The translations under genes and the position numbers were made by a program. A stretch of DNA of 9,179 bases, taken from positions 1 to 9,179 of the forward strand of contig DAHVRS010000352.1 of the NCBI GenBank assembly GCA_027322375.1. Direction: 5' to 3'. This DNA is from Brachybacterium sp. (GTDB lineage: Bacteria; Actinomycetota; Actinomycetes; Actinomycetales; Dermabacteraceae). This document shows, in pieces, positions 1 to 6,039 of the stretch (positions are counted from its first letter, which is position 1; each line of letters opens with the position of its first letter). A model generated the notes under the pieces. That model was not told where the DNA came from, searched no databases, and was given only the letters and a program-made list of their open reading frames with translations.

Positions 1-503
1 ACCCCGCCACCCTCCTGGAATGGTGCCAGGAGCACCCCACCGATCCCCGCACCGTCGCCTACCTGCGGATGCTGGGCCACCTCGATGAAGCAGCGATCGC
101 AGGCCGCGCCTCTCTCGCGGAGGAGGTCCGCTCCCCGCTCATGCGAGCCGTGCGCCGGGCCCGTTACGCGCACGTGCTGCAGTGGCAGGGCGCGTTCGTC
201 GCGGCGGAGGAGCAGCTGGATCTCGCCGCGGAGGAGAGCGGGCTGGAGGACCCCACCTCCTCCTCATCCCTCAGCATCCTCGCGAGCGTGTTCCAGCATC
301 GGGCGAAGTGCCGCTTCGAGCATGCCATCGCCGAGCAGCGTGCCGAGCGCCTGATCACCGCCGGGCGGCTGTGGGAGGCGGCGCTCGAGGACGCGCGGCG
401 CGCACTCATCATGCGAGAACGGCTCGGCGTCGCCGATGAGGGGCAGCTCGCCTCGACCCGTCAGCTCGTGGCGCGGCTCGAGCGGCGCGATCTGGAGAGC
501 TGA
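1..503 (+). CDS. TPR-like helical protein, 3' part (5' end outside window)
   Basis: The reading frame is open from base 3 to the TGA at 501-503, with no start near the window edge, so this is the C-terminal 166 codons of a longer protein. An internal ATG at 69 exists, but the frame continues upstream with equally protein-like residues (WCQEHPTDPRTVAYLRML), so it is not taken as the start. The visible part is almost all amphipathic helix, rich in Ala, Glu, Arg and Leu, with repeated A/G/F/A-type spacing (for example WQGAFVAAEEQLDLAAEES and GRLWEAALEDARRALIMRER). That pattern resembles degenerate tetratricopeptide repeats, which serve protein-protein contacts. There is no signal peptide or membrane segment in the visible part. 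It converges on smpB with a 120-base gap. I do not recognise a specific family and give no function; the TPR assignment is inference from helix pattern only. Confidence 0.7.
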   Translation, partial: PATLLEWCQEHPTDPRTVAYLRMLGHLDEAAIAGRASLAEEVRSPLMRAVRRARYAHVLQWQGAFVAAEEQLDLAAEESGLEDPTSSSSLSILASVFQHRAKCRFEHAIAEQRAERLITAGRLWEAALEDARRALIMRERLGVADEGQLASTRQLVARLERRDLES

Positions 504-566
504 ACCGGCGGGGCCCCCGTCGGCCGGGAGACTCAGCGGCGTTGATCAGCCGCGCGCAGCCACTGC

Positions 567-621
567 CCGCCCCGTCGGCCGAGCCCGAAGTCCAAACCCG
601 TCGGCGGTGCTGGCGGGGCGG
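567..621. terminator. Possible bidirectional terminator hairpin between convergent genes
   Basis: A perfect 8-base inverted repeat (CCGCCCCG at 567-574, CGGGGCGG at 614-621) encloses a second 5-base pair set (GCCGA 578-582, TCGGC 601-605). It begins two bases past the smpB stop and lies 64 bases past the stop of the plus-strand gene, where a shared terminator would be expected. There is no T-run and the loop is long (18 bases), so this is only a candidate. A smaller hairpin (GCGGC 536-540, GCCGC 549-553) sits nearer the plus-strand gene. Confidence 0.3.
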
Positions 622-623
622 TA

Positions 624-1130
624 TCAGGCGAGCTCGCGGTGGCGCATGGCGCGTTGCGCCTCGCGCATGTCCTGTTTCTCGCGCAGGGTCTGGCGCTTGT
701 CCCATTCCTTCTTGCCGCGGGCGAGGCCGATGAGAACCTTCGCATGCGAGCCGAGGAAGTACATCTCCAGCGGCACGATCGTGTACCCCTTCTCCCGGGA
801 CTGGGAGGCGAGCTTCTCGATCTCGCGCTTGTTCAGCAGGAGCTTGCGCTTGCGGCGCGCGGCGTGGTTCGTCCACGTGCCCTTCACGTAGGGGGCGATG
901 TGGGCGTTGTCCATCCACACCTCGCCACCCTCCACGTAGCAGTAGCCGTCTATGAGGGAGGCGCCGCGATCGCGCAGGGACTTCACCTCGGTGCCGGTCA
1001 GCACGATGCCGGCCTCCCAGGTGTCATCGATGAAGTAGTCGTGCCGGGCGCGCTTGTTCGAGGTGATGAGCTTCTTGGTGGGACCGGCGTCCGCTGCGGC
1101 CTTCTTCCTCTCGGCCTTCTTCGCGGACAT
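624..1130 (-). CDS. smpB: SmpB, tmRNA-binding ribosome rescue protein
   Basis: SmpB binds tmRNA (SsrA) and delivers it to ribosomes stalled on non-stop mRNA in trans-translation. The 168-residue protein shows the family's hallmarks: HDYFIDD at 30-36, GTEVKSLR at 46-53, a basic RRKRKLLL stretch at about 92-99, LIGLARGKK at 133-141, and the C-terminal WDKRQTLREKQD region at 143-154 that enters the ribosomal A site and mRNA channel. An Ala/Lys-rich N-terminal extension of about 17 residues precedes the conserved core, as is common in actinobacteria. The ATG start is well supported by GAAGGAGG four bases upstream. The gene is the last in the minus-strand series, 231 bases after the M23 gene, and likely has its own promoter. 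The tmRNA gene is not in this window. Identification is firm. Confidence 0.97.
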   Translation of the reverse strand: MSAKKAERKKAAADAGPTKKLITSNKRARHDYFIDDTWEAGIVLTGTEVKSLRDRGASLIDGYCYVEGGEVWMDNAHIAPYVKGTWTNHAARRKRKLLLNKREIEKLASQSREKGYTIVPLEMYFLGSHAKVLIGLARGKKEWDKRQTLREKQDMREAQRAMRHRELA

Positions 1131-1210
1131 GGGTCCTCCTTCTCTCCGTCACCGGGTGGTGCGCTGGGCGGGTCGTGCACTGGGATGCGGGTGCTGCTCT
1201 GGCTGATCGG

Positions 1211-1235
1211 TCGGCGCGCTCACCAGCGCGACCGG
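1211..1235 (-). other. Hairpin in the smpB upstream region
   Basis: CGCGCT (1215-1220) pairs with AGCGCG (1225-1230) around a CACC tetraloop. The stem continues through 1211-1214 with 1232-1235, past one bulged base and including one T-G pair on the plus strand. It would lie just inside the 5' leader of smpB if the -10 candidate at 1243-1248 is real. Alternatively it is a late terminator for the ftsEX operon. A second imperfect hairpin lies at 1286-1305 (CGCAG stem on the minus strand with a 4-base loop). The rest of the 231-base gap 1131-1361 shows nothing recognisable. Confidence 0.3.
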
Positions 1236-1242
1236 ACACCCC

Positions 1243-1248
1243 AGCGTA
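1243..1248 (-). promoter_or_regulatory. Candidate -10 element for smpB (TACGCT)
   Basis: On the minus strand the hexamer TACGCT matches the TANNNT pattern of actinobacterial housekeeping promoters. It would give a leader of roughly 106 bases ahead of the smpB ATG. There is no convincing -35 at 16-18 bases. The same nine bases, TACGCTGGG, occur upstream of ftsE (4640-4648), which slightly raises its credibility. Confidence 0.22.
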
Positions 1249-1324
1249 CGACGAGCCCGCACTCCCCCGCGAACGGTTTCTCCCTGGGCGCAGGGCTCTG
1301 CGTCCCTCACGCGCGATGATCCCT

Positions 1325-1343
1325 CGCCGGCGCCGGGCCGGCG
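1325..1343 (-). terminator. Hairpin after the M23 gene, likely operon terminator
   Basis: CGCCGGC (1325-1331) and GCCGGCG (1337-1343) form a perfect 7-base GC-only stem with a 5-base loop, 18 bases past the stop codon of the M23 gene on the minus strand. No T-run follows, which is common for terminators in GC-rich actinobacteria. The position at the end of the ftsE-ftsX-M23 operon supports a terminator role. Confidence 0.42.
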
Positions 1344-1361
1344 CACGGCTCAGACGATGAC

Positions 1362-2720
1362 TCAGATGTACTTCGCGGGGTTGACCGCGTTGCCGTCCTC
1401 ATGCGTCTCGAAGTGCAGGTGGCAGCCGGTCGAGGAACCCGTGGTGCCCACGTACCCGATCGTCTCCCCCGCCGAGACCCGCGCGCCGACGGGCTCCGCA
1501 AAGCCCTGCAGGTGGTGGTACGAGGTCGTCACCAGGCGGCCGTTGATGATGCCGTGGCTGATGATGAGCTTGTTGCCCGCACTGCTGTTGTAGGTCCGGG
1601 CGATGACGCGGCCCGAGTGCGCGGCGCCGACAGGCACCCCGCAGGCGACGGGGAAGTCGACCCCGGCGTGCAGCTTCCGGGTGCGGTAGATCGGGTGGTA
1701 GCGCCAGCCGAAGTTCGAGTTCAGGCGGGCGTTGACCGGGTACGCCCAACCGCTCGAGCTCGAGGAGCCGGAGGACGAGCCGCCCGGGGACGAGCCGCCG
1801 GAGGAGGAGCTGCCGGAGTTCTTCTTCTGCTGCTGCTGTTGCTTCTCCCGCTCCTTGCGGGCCTGCTCCTCGCGCTCGCGCTCCTGCCGGGCGAGCTCCT
1901 CGATCTCGGTGTCGAGGGTCGAGCTGCGGGTCTCGAGCGAGGAGACCTCGCCCTCGTGCTTCTTCTTCTGCGCCTCGAGATCGTCGCGCTGGGTCTTCTG
2001 CGTCGCGTAGAGGTCGTCGAGCTCCTTCTTCGCGTCCGCCGCTTCCTGCTCAGCCTTCTCGCGGCGCTCGACCGCTTCCTCCGCCTCGATCTTCAGCTGC
2101 TTGATCTCCTCGCGCACCGCGGTGAGGCGCTCGGCGGAGTTCTCGGTGACGGCCTGGTCTGTGCGCAGCGTGTCCAGGCGCGTGTTCTGGGACGCCATGG
2201 TCAGGCGGTAGTTCATCGAACGGTCCACCGCGTCCTGTGGGGAGGCTGTGCCGATGTAGATCGTCGACGGGCTGGGCAGGCCGCCGCCCTTGTAGGCGGT
2301 CAGCGCGACCGAGGCGAGCTCGCCGTCGCTGCGGTCCACCTCCTCGCGTCCCTTCTCGACCTCGCCGGAGAGCCGCTCCTCCTCGTCCTCGGCGGCGGTG
2401 AGGCGCTCACCGACCGCTTCGTCCTCCTCGATCGCGGCTTCGAGCTCGGCGCGGGCGGTCTCGAGCTCCTCCTGCGCCTTCGGGATCAGCAGCTCGGTCT
2501 CGGCGAGGGCGAGATAGGTGTCGGCGAGCTCGGAGTTGACGTCGTTCAGCTCGATGCGGAGATCCTCGAGCTTCTGATCGATCTCCTCGCGCTCGGCGAT
2601 CTTGTCCTCCTTCGAGCCGCCGTCGGCGAAGGAGGGCGACATCGGCGCGGCCAGCAGCGGCAGCGCGACAGCGATCGCGGCGAGGAAAGCGAGGGGACGG
2701 CGCAGAATGCTCGAGGACAT
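1362..2720 (-). CDS. Secreted coiled-coil M23 (LytM) peptidase, likely FtsEX-controlled cell-wall hydrolase
   Basis: The product is a 452-residue secreted protein expected to cut peptidoglycan peptide bridges during division. From the N-terminus it has a signal peptide (RR at 7-8, hydrophobic 11-25, probable cut after A32); a long Glu/Lys/Arg-rich coiled coil at about 35-140 and 180-295, interrupted near 141-178 by a hinge-like segment; a QQQQQKK run; a Ser/Gly linker at about 301-324; and an M23 domain at 326-452. The zinc and catalytic residues are all present: H351 and D355 in HAGVD, H403 in YHHL, and H434/H436 in HLHF, so it should be active. The architecture resembles EnvC (coiled coil plus LytM) and, in the coiled-coil part, PcsB. 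I chose the ATG at 2720 because it begins the signal peptide and has GAAGG seven bases upstream inside the end of ftsX. The longer in-frame start at 2897 would add 59 basic, non-conserved residues overlapping ftsX. Only two bases separate it from the ftsX stop, so it is translationally coupled. Confidence 0.92.
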   Translation of the reverse strand: MSSSILRRPLAFLAAIAVALPLLAAPMSPSFADGGSKEDKIAEREEIDQKLEDLRIELNDVNSELADTYLALAETELLIPKAQEELETARAELEAAIEEDEAVGERLTAAEDEEERLSGEVEKGREEVDRSDGELASVALTAYKGGGLPSPSTIYIGTASPQDAVDRSMNYRLTMASQNTRLDTLRTDQAVTENSAERLTAVREEIKQLKIEAEEAVERREKAEQEAADAKKELDDLYATQKTQRDDLEAQKKKHEGEVSSLETRSSTLDTEIEELARQEREREEQARKEREKQQQQQKKNSGSSSSGGSSPGGSSSGSSSSSGWAYPVNARLNSNFGWRYHPIYRTRKLHAGVDFPVACGVPVGAAHSGRVIARTYNSSAGNKLIISHGIINGRLVTTSYHHLQGFAEPVGARVSAGETIGYVGTTGSSTGCHLHFETHEDGNAVNPAKYI

Positions 2721-2722
2721 GC

Positions 2723-3640
2723 TCACACCTTCAGATAGCGGTTGAGGGAGACCACCGATGAGGCGATCGAGAGTACGGCGCCCAGCACGACGAGCAACGG
2801 TGCCGCCCACACCAGATCGGCGGTGCCGACGGTGATGAGCTGGTCGCCGAGGGTCGGCGCGAGCCAGCCCTGGACGATGTAGTGCAGACCCACCCACAGC
2901 ATGCCCGAGGCGATGACGCCGCCGATGATCGCGGCGACCGCCCCCTCCAGCAGGAAGGGCAGGCGGATGAAGAGGTTGGAGGCGCCCACCAGGCGCATGA
3001 TCGCGATCTCGCGGCGACGGTTCGCGACCGACATCCGGATCGTGGTCGCGACCAGCAGCAGCGCCGCGATGAGCATCAGCACCGCGAGGCCCAGCGCGAA
3101 GAGCGTGGACTGGTTGAGCACGTCGATGAAGGGGGCGTAGGCGCTGAGGAGGTCGGTGACCTCGTCCACGCCGTCGCGGCCCTGGAAGAACTCGACTACG
3201 GCCGCGGACTCATCCGCGTCCTTCAGCGTGATGTGGAAGGAGACGGGCATGTCCGCGGCGGTGAAGTTCGAGACGAAGCTCTCGCCGGCGAACTGCTCCT
3301 GGTAGATCGCGAGCGCCTCCTCCTGGCTGCGCTCGGTCGAGGAGGCGATGTACGGGGAGAGCACGTCTCCCTCGAGCGCATCGCGCACGGACTCGAGCTG
3401 CGCGTCAGTCGCCGCGCCGCCCGCGCAGGAGGCCGCGGTGGAATGCGGGGAGCACAGGAAGATCGTCACCTGGGACTGCTCAACCAGGGTCGTCTTCATG
3501 TCCATGATCTGCTTCTGCATGAGCACGCCGGTACCCACGAAGGTGAGGGAGACGGCCGTGACGATGACGACCGAGATGACCATGGCGATGTTCCGCCACA
3601 GGCCCGTGAGGATCTCACCGAGGATGTCGCGCGCCCTCAT
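2723..3640 (-). CDS. ftsX: FtsX, membrane subunit of the FtsEX division complex
   Basis: FtsX is the permease-like partner of FtsE. It does not transport a substrate but passes ATP-driven shape changes to cell-wall hydrolases outside the cell. The 305 residues show the family layout: cytoplasmic N-terminus, TM1 at about 18-40, a large extracellular domain at 41-177, TM2 about 178-200, TM3 about 228-252 and TM4 about 277-297. The cytoplasmic coupling segment ANRRREIAIMRLVGAS (206-221) between TM2 and TM3 is characteristic. Two cysteines (C63 and C72) in the extracellular domain could form a disulfide closing a small loop. The ATG overlaps the ftsE stop as ATGA, with AGGAGG seven bases upstream, so the two proteins are made together. 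The M23 gene follows after two bases and is the obvious candidate target. Identification is firm. Confidence 0.96.
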   Translation of the reverse strand: MRARDILGEILTGLWRNIAMVISVVIVTAVSLTFVGTGVLMQKQIMDMKTTLVEQSQVTIFLCSPHSTAASCAGGAATDAQLESVRDALEGDVLSPYIASSTERSQEEALAIYQEQFAGESFVSNFTAADMPVSFHITLKDADESAAVVEFFQGRDGVDEVTDLLSAYAPFIDVLNQSTLFALGLAVLMLIAALLLVATTIRMSVANRRREIAIMRLVGASNLFIRLPFLLEGAVAAIIGGVIASGMLWVGLHYIVQGWLAPTLGDQLITVGTADLVWAAPLLVVLGAVLSIASSVVSLNRYLKV

Positions 3641-4605
3641 CGGCCGGCCTCCTCGTCCTGCGCGATGTCATCGTCGAACTCGTCGAAGGGGTACTCCTCG
3701 AGATCGCGCGCGGCCTCGCGGTCGTCGATCAGGTCCTCCTCGAGCACGTCACTCGCGGCGGGCTCCTCGGCCGCGGGGGACGAGGCGGTCGCCCCGTCAG
3801 CGCGCTCCTCGTTCTCCGGGGCGACTTCACCGGCTGCCAGGGCCTCGACGTCCTCGGGCAGGCCCTCCTCGCGCAGTGCGGAGTCATCGGGCAGATGGCC
3901 GGAGATGACGCTGACCGGGGCCTGGGTCTCGTAGGTGCCCTGTTCCTCGTCGCGCACCACATGCCCGCCGACCATCTCGACGACGCGGCGGCTCATGCGG
4001 TCCACGGCGGAGCGGTCGTGCGTGGCCATGACCACGGTGGTGCCGCGCTCGTTGATCTCGCTGAGCAGGTCGAGGATCCCCTCGGCGGTTGCGGGGTCGA
4101 GGTTTCCGGTGGGCTCATCCGCGAGCAGGATCGAGGGCCGGTTCACGTAGGCGCGCGCGATCGCGACGCGCTGCTGCTCACCGCCGGAGAGCTCGTGCGG
4201 GAGCCGCTTGCCCTTGTCCTCCAGTCCCACCATCTCGAGTATCTCGGGAACCAGGCGGCGCACCACCTTGCGGGGCGTGCCGATCACCGCGAGAGCGAAC
4301 TCGATGTTCTGGTAGGCGGTCTTCGAGGGCAGCAGGCGGAAGTCCTGGAACACCATGCCGATGTCGCGGCGCAGCGCCGGGACCTTCCACGACGGGATGC
4401 GGGAGAGGTCCCTGCCCGCGACGTAGACGGTGCCGCGGGTGGGGGTGACCTCCTTGAGCACCATGCGCATCAGGGTGGATTTTCCCGAGCCGGACGCGCC
4501 GACGAGGAACACGAATTCCCCGCGGGCGAACTCGATGTCGAGATTCTCCACCGCGGGGTGCTGGCCACGCATGTACGTCTTGGTGACGTCGTCGAACCGG
4601 ATCAC
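3637..4605 (-). CDS. ftsE: FtsE, ATPase of the FtsEX division complex, with acidic C-terminal extension
   Basis: FtsE is the cytoplasmic ABC ATPase that pairs with FtsX at the division site. Visible motifs are Walker A GASGSGKST (36-44), Q-loop Q87 in VFQDFRLLPSKT, signature LSGGEQQR (139-146), Walker B ILLADEP (159-165) and H-loop H196 in ATHDRS. The ATPase core ends near residue 228, the usual length of the whole protein. Here about 94 further residues follow, strongly acidic and apparently disordered, ending in a DE-rich stretch (EEYPFDEFDDDIAQDEEAGR). The frame stays open with no sign of a frameshift, and the stop overlaps the ftsX start, so the extension belongs to the gene. The start is GTG (4603-4605) with only a weak AGG five bases upstream. 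It sits exactly where FtsE proteins begin (MIRFDDVTKTY). It is the first gene of the ftsE-ftsX-M23 operon. Confidence 0.96.
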   Translation of the reverse strand: MIRFDDVTKTYMRGQHPAVENLDIEFARGEFVFLVGASGSGKSTLMRMVLKEVTPTRGTVYVAGRDLSRIPSWKVPALRRDIGMVFQDFRLLPSKTAYQNIEFALAVIGTPRKVVRRLVPEILEMVGLEDKGKRLPHELSGGEQQRVAIARAYVNRPSILLADEPTGNLDPATAEGILDLLSEINERGTTVVMATHDRSAVDRMSRRVVEMVGGHVVRDEEQGTYETQAPVSVISGHLPDDSALREEGLPEDVEALAAGEVAPENEERADGATASSPAAEEPAASDVLEEDLIDDREAARDLEEYPFDEFDDDIAQDEEAGR

Positions 4606-4642
4606 TGCTGCCTGTCGCGCTCGGGGGAAATCGGGCCCTCCC

Positions 4643-4648
4643 AGCGTA
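4643..4648 (-). promoter_or_regulatory. Candidate -10 element for the ftsEX operon (TACGCT)
   Basis: The minus-strand hexamer TACGCT fits TANNNT and would give a leader of about 30 bases before the ftsE GTG, a normal distance. No good -35 is visible at 16-18 bases. The same TACGCTGGG occurs upstream of smpB. The wider gap 4606-4797 holds this element, the repeats at 4692-4746 and a hairpin after prfB. Confidence 0.3.
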
Positions 4649-4691
4649 GGTCGGGCACACCGCCGATCGGCGACAATGCACGCAGAGGCCC

Positions 4692-4709
4692 GGTCAAGAC
4701 CTGGTCAAG
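4692..4709 (-). repeat. Direct repeat upstream of ftsE, possible operator
   Basis: GGTCAAG occurs at 4692/4693-4698 and 4703/4704-4709, with the starts 11 bases apart, about one helical turn. On the minus strand these read CTTGACC, so each also looks like a -35 hexamer (TTGACC), but neither has a convincing -10 at 16-18 bases. The spacing suits a regulator binding one face of the DNA. Function is inference. Confidence 0.35.
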
Positions 4710-4719
4710 TCCGGTGCGA

Positions 4720-4746
4720 CTGATCACCTTCACCGGTGTTGATCAG
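4720..4746. repeat. Inverted repeat CTGATCA-N13-TGATCAG between prfB and ftsE
   Basis: A perfect 7-base inverted repeat (4720-4726 and 4740-4746) surrounds a 13-base centre containing the 8-base palindrome CACCGGTG (4731-4738). It could be an operator for the ftsEX operon or part of the prfB 3' region. With half-sites 20 bases apart (two turns) an operator is plausible. No T-run follows, so it is a weak terminator candidate. Confidence 0.4.
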
Positions 4747-4777
4747 ACTGCGCCTTCTCGACCGATCTCCTACCGCT

Positions 4778-4793
4778 CGTGCCTCGCAGCACG
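4778..4793 (-). terminator. Small hairpin just after prfB
   Basis: CGTGC (4778-4782) and GCACG (4789-4793) form a 5-base stem with a 6-base loop, four bases past the prfB stop. It is short and lacks a T-run, so it is only a weak terminator candidate. Its place between prfB and the likely separately transcribed ftsEX operon is the main support. Confidence 0.25.
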
Positions 4794-4797
4794 TCGA

Positions 4798-5913
4798 TCA
4801 GTCCTGATTCTTGCCCTGCTCGGCGCGCCAGCGGATGCCGGCGTCGATGAACTCGTCGATCTCACCGTCGAACACGGAGGAGGGGTTGCCTTCCTGGTAA
4901 TCGGTGCGCAGGTCCTTCACCATCTGGTACGGGTTCAGCACGTAGGAGCGCATCTGGTCGCCCCAGGACGCCTTGACGTCGCCGGCGAGCTCCTTGCGCT
5001 CCGCGGCCTCCTCGGCCTTCTTCAGCAGCAGCAGGCGCGACTGCATCACGCGCAGCGCCGCGGCGCGGTTCTGGATCTGCGACTTCTCGTCCTGCATCGA
5101 CACGACCGTGCCGGTGGGCAGGTGGGTCATGCGCACGGCGGAGTCGGTGGTGTTCACCGACTGGCCACCGGGGCCCGAGGAGCGGAACACGTCGACCTTG
5201 AGGTCGTTCTCGGGGATCTCGATGGAGTCGGTGGACTCGATCAGCGGGATCACCTCGACCGCCGCGAAGGAGGTCTGGCGGCGGCCCTGGTTGTCGAAGG
5301 GGCTGATGCGCACCAGGCGGTGGGTGCCGCCCTCGACGGAGAGGATGCCGTAGGCGAAGGGGGCGGAGACCTCGAAGGTCACCGACTTCAGGCCCGCCTC
5401 CTCGGCGTAGGAGGTGTCCATGACCTTGGTGGCGTAGCCGTGGCGCTCGGCCCAGCGCAGGTACATGCGCATGAGCATCTCGGCGAAGTCCGCGGCGTCC
5501 ACTCCGCCGGCGCCCGCGCGGATGGTGATCACAGCGTCGCGCTCGTCGTACTCGCCCGAGAGCAGGGTGCGCACCTCTAGGGCGTCGAGGGTCTTGTGGA
5601 TGGAGACGACCTCGGCCTCGGCCTCGGCGAGGGTGTCCGCGTCGTCCTCCTCGGCGGCGAGCTCGACCATCACCTCGAGGTCCTCGATGCGGGAGGCGAG
5701 CTCGGAGATGCGGCGCCGCTCGGACTGCGCATGGGAGAGCGCGGACGTGACCTTCTGGGCGTTGTCGACGTCATCCCACAGGTCCTGCGCAGAGGCCTGC
5801 TTCTCGAGCTCGACGATCTTCTTGTCGAGCGCGTCGATGTCCGTCACCCTCTCGATCGAGGACAGGGTGGAGCGGAGCCGGGGGATCTCTTCGGAGAAGT
5901 CGATGGAAGCCAC
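4798..5913 (-). CDS. prfB: Peptide chain release factor 2 (RF2)
   Basis: RF2 reads UGA and UAA stop codons and triggers release of the finished peptide. The 371-residue protein has an N-terminal helical domain at about 1-115, the anticodon-mimicking SPF tripeptide at 204-206 ([15 protein letters not shown]), and the catalytic GGQ at 249-251 ([10 protein letters not shown]), followed by the usual KSQIQNR and [10 protein letters not shown] segments. SPF, rather than the PxT of RF1, decides RF2. The frame is open throughout, so the UGA frameshift that autoregulates RF2 in E. coli is absent, as in actinobacteria generally. I chose the GTG at 5911-5913. It gives the usual family length and N-terminus ([12 protein letters not shown]), and a TAGACT element ends eight bases before it, so the mRNA is probably leaderless. 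The next GTG upstream (5947-5949) would add 12 residues and has no ribosome site. Confidence 0.96.
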   Translation of the reverse strand: MASIDFSEEIPRLRSTLSSIERVTDIDALDKKIVELEKQASAQDLWDDVDNAQKVTSALSHAQSERRRISELASRIEDLEVMVELAAEEDDADTLAEAEAEVVSIHKTLDALEVRTLLSGEYDERDAVITIRAGAGGVDAADFAEMLMRMYLRWAERHGYATKVMDTSYAEEAGLKSVTFEVSAPFAYGILSVEGGTHRLVRISPFDNQGRRQTSFAAVEVIPLIESTDSIEIPENDLKVDVFRSSGPGGQSVNTTDSAVRMTHLPTGTVVSMQDEKSQIQNRAAALRVMQSRLLLLKKAEEAAERKELAGDVKASWGDQMRSYVLNPYQMVKDLRTDYQEGNPSSVFDGEIDEFIDAGIRWRAEQGKNQD

Positions 5914-5921
5914 GATCAGGG

Positions 5922-5927
5922 AGTCTA
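5922..5927 (-). promoter_or_regulatory. prfB promoter -10 (TAGACT), predicting a leaderless mRNA
   Basis: TAGACT on the minus strand fits TANNNT and ends eight bases before the GTG start, placing the predicted transcription start at or within two bases of the start codon. No Shine-Dalgarno sequence precedes that GTG, which fits leaderless translation, common in actinobacteria. The -35 region is poor (CGTGCC at a 17-base spacing). Confidence 0.5.
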
Positions 5928-5991
5928 CGGCAGAGGCACCGTCGGGCACGGCGAGCAGGCGAACGTGGGCGGCCCGCCGCGCGGCCGACGG

Positions 5992-6006
5992 GAGCCCTCC
6001 GGGCTC
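5992..6006 (-). terminator. Hairpin after the glycerate kinase gene
   Basis: GAGCCC (5992-5997) and GGGCTC (6001-6006) form a perfect 6-base stem with a 3-base loop, 33 bases past the glycerate kinase stop and before the prfB promoter. No T-run follows. It is a plausible terminator for the tad-glycerate kinase transcript. The remaining gap 5914-6039 shows only the prfB promoter. Confidence 0.38.
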
Positions 6007-6039
6007 GCTCGTGCAGGCTCCGGGCCGATGGTGGAGCCC

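Noticed and set aside
504..623. tmRNA gene next to smpB
   Set aside because: The gap is 120 bases, too short for a tmRNA of about 350-400 bases, and the gap 1131-1361 is also too short. No tRNA-like ends or tag reading frame were seen.
1797..1850. Microsatellite-like CTT/CTG runs
   Set aside because: They encode the Gln run and Ser/Gly linker of the M23 protein in frame. This is ordinary low-complexity linker coding rather than a separate repeat element.
1401..2738. 445-codon plus-strand open frame opposite the M23 gene
   Set aside because: Its Leu/Gly/Arg-rich sequence mirrors the coiled coil and linker codons, and it has no recognisable motif.
2721..2897. Longer N-terminus for the M23 protein
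   Set aside because: The 59 extra residues are Arg-rich, overlap ftsX and would bury the signal peptide. The ATG at 2720 has a ribosome site and begins the signal peptide.
3895..5580. 561-codon plus-strand open frame opposite ftsE and prfB
   Set aside because: It is antisense to two firmly identified genes, and its His/Leu/Gly/Val-rich composition results from the codon pattern on the other strand.
5914..5949. Upstream GTG start and a possible programmed frameshift for prfB
   Set aside because: The upstream GTG has no ribosome site and adds non-conserved residues. The frame is open throughout, so no frameshift is needed.
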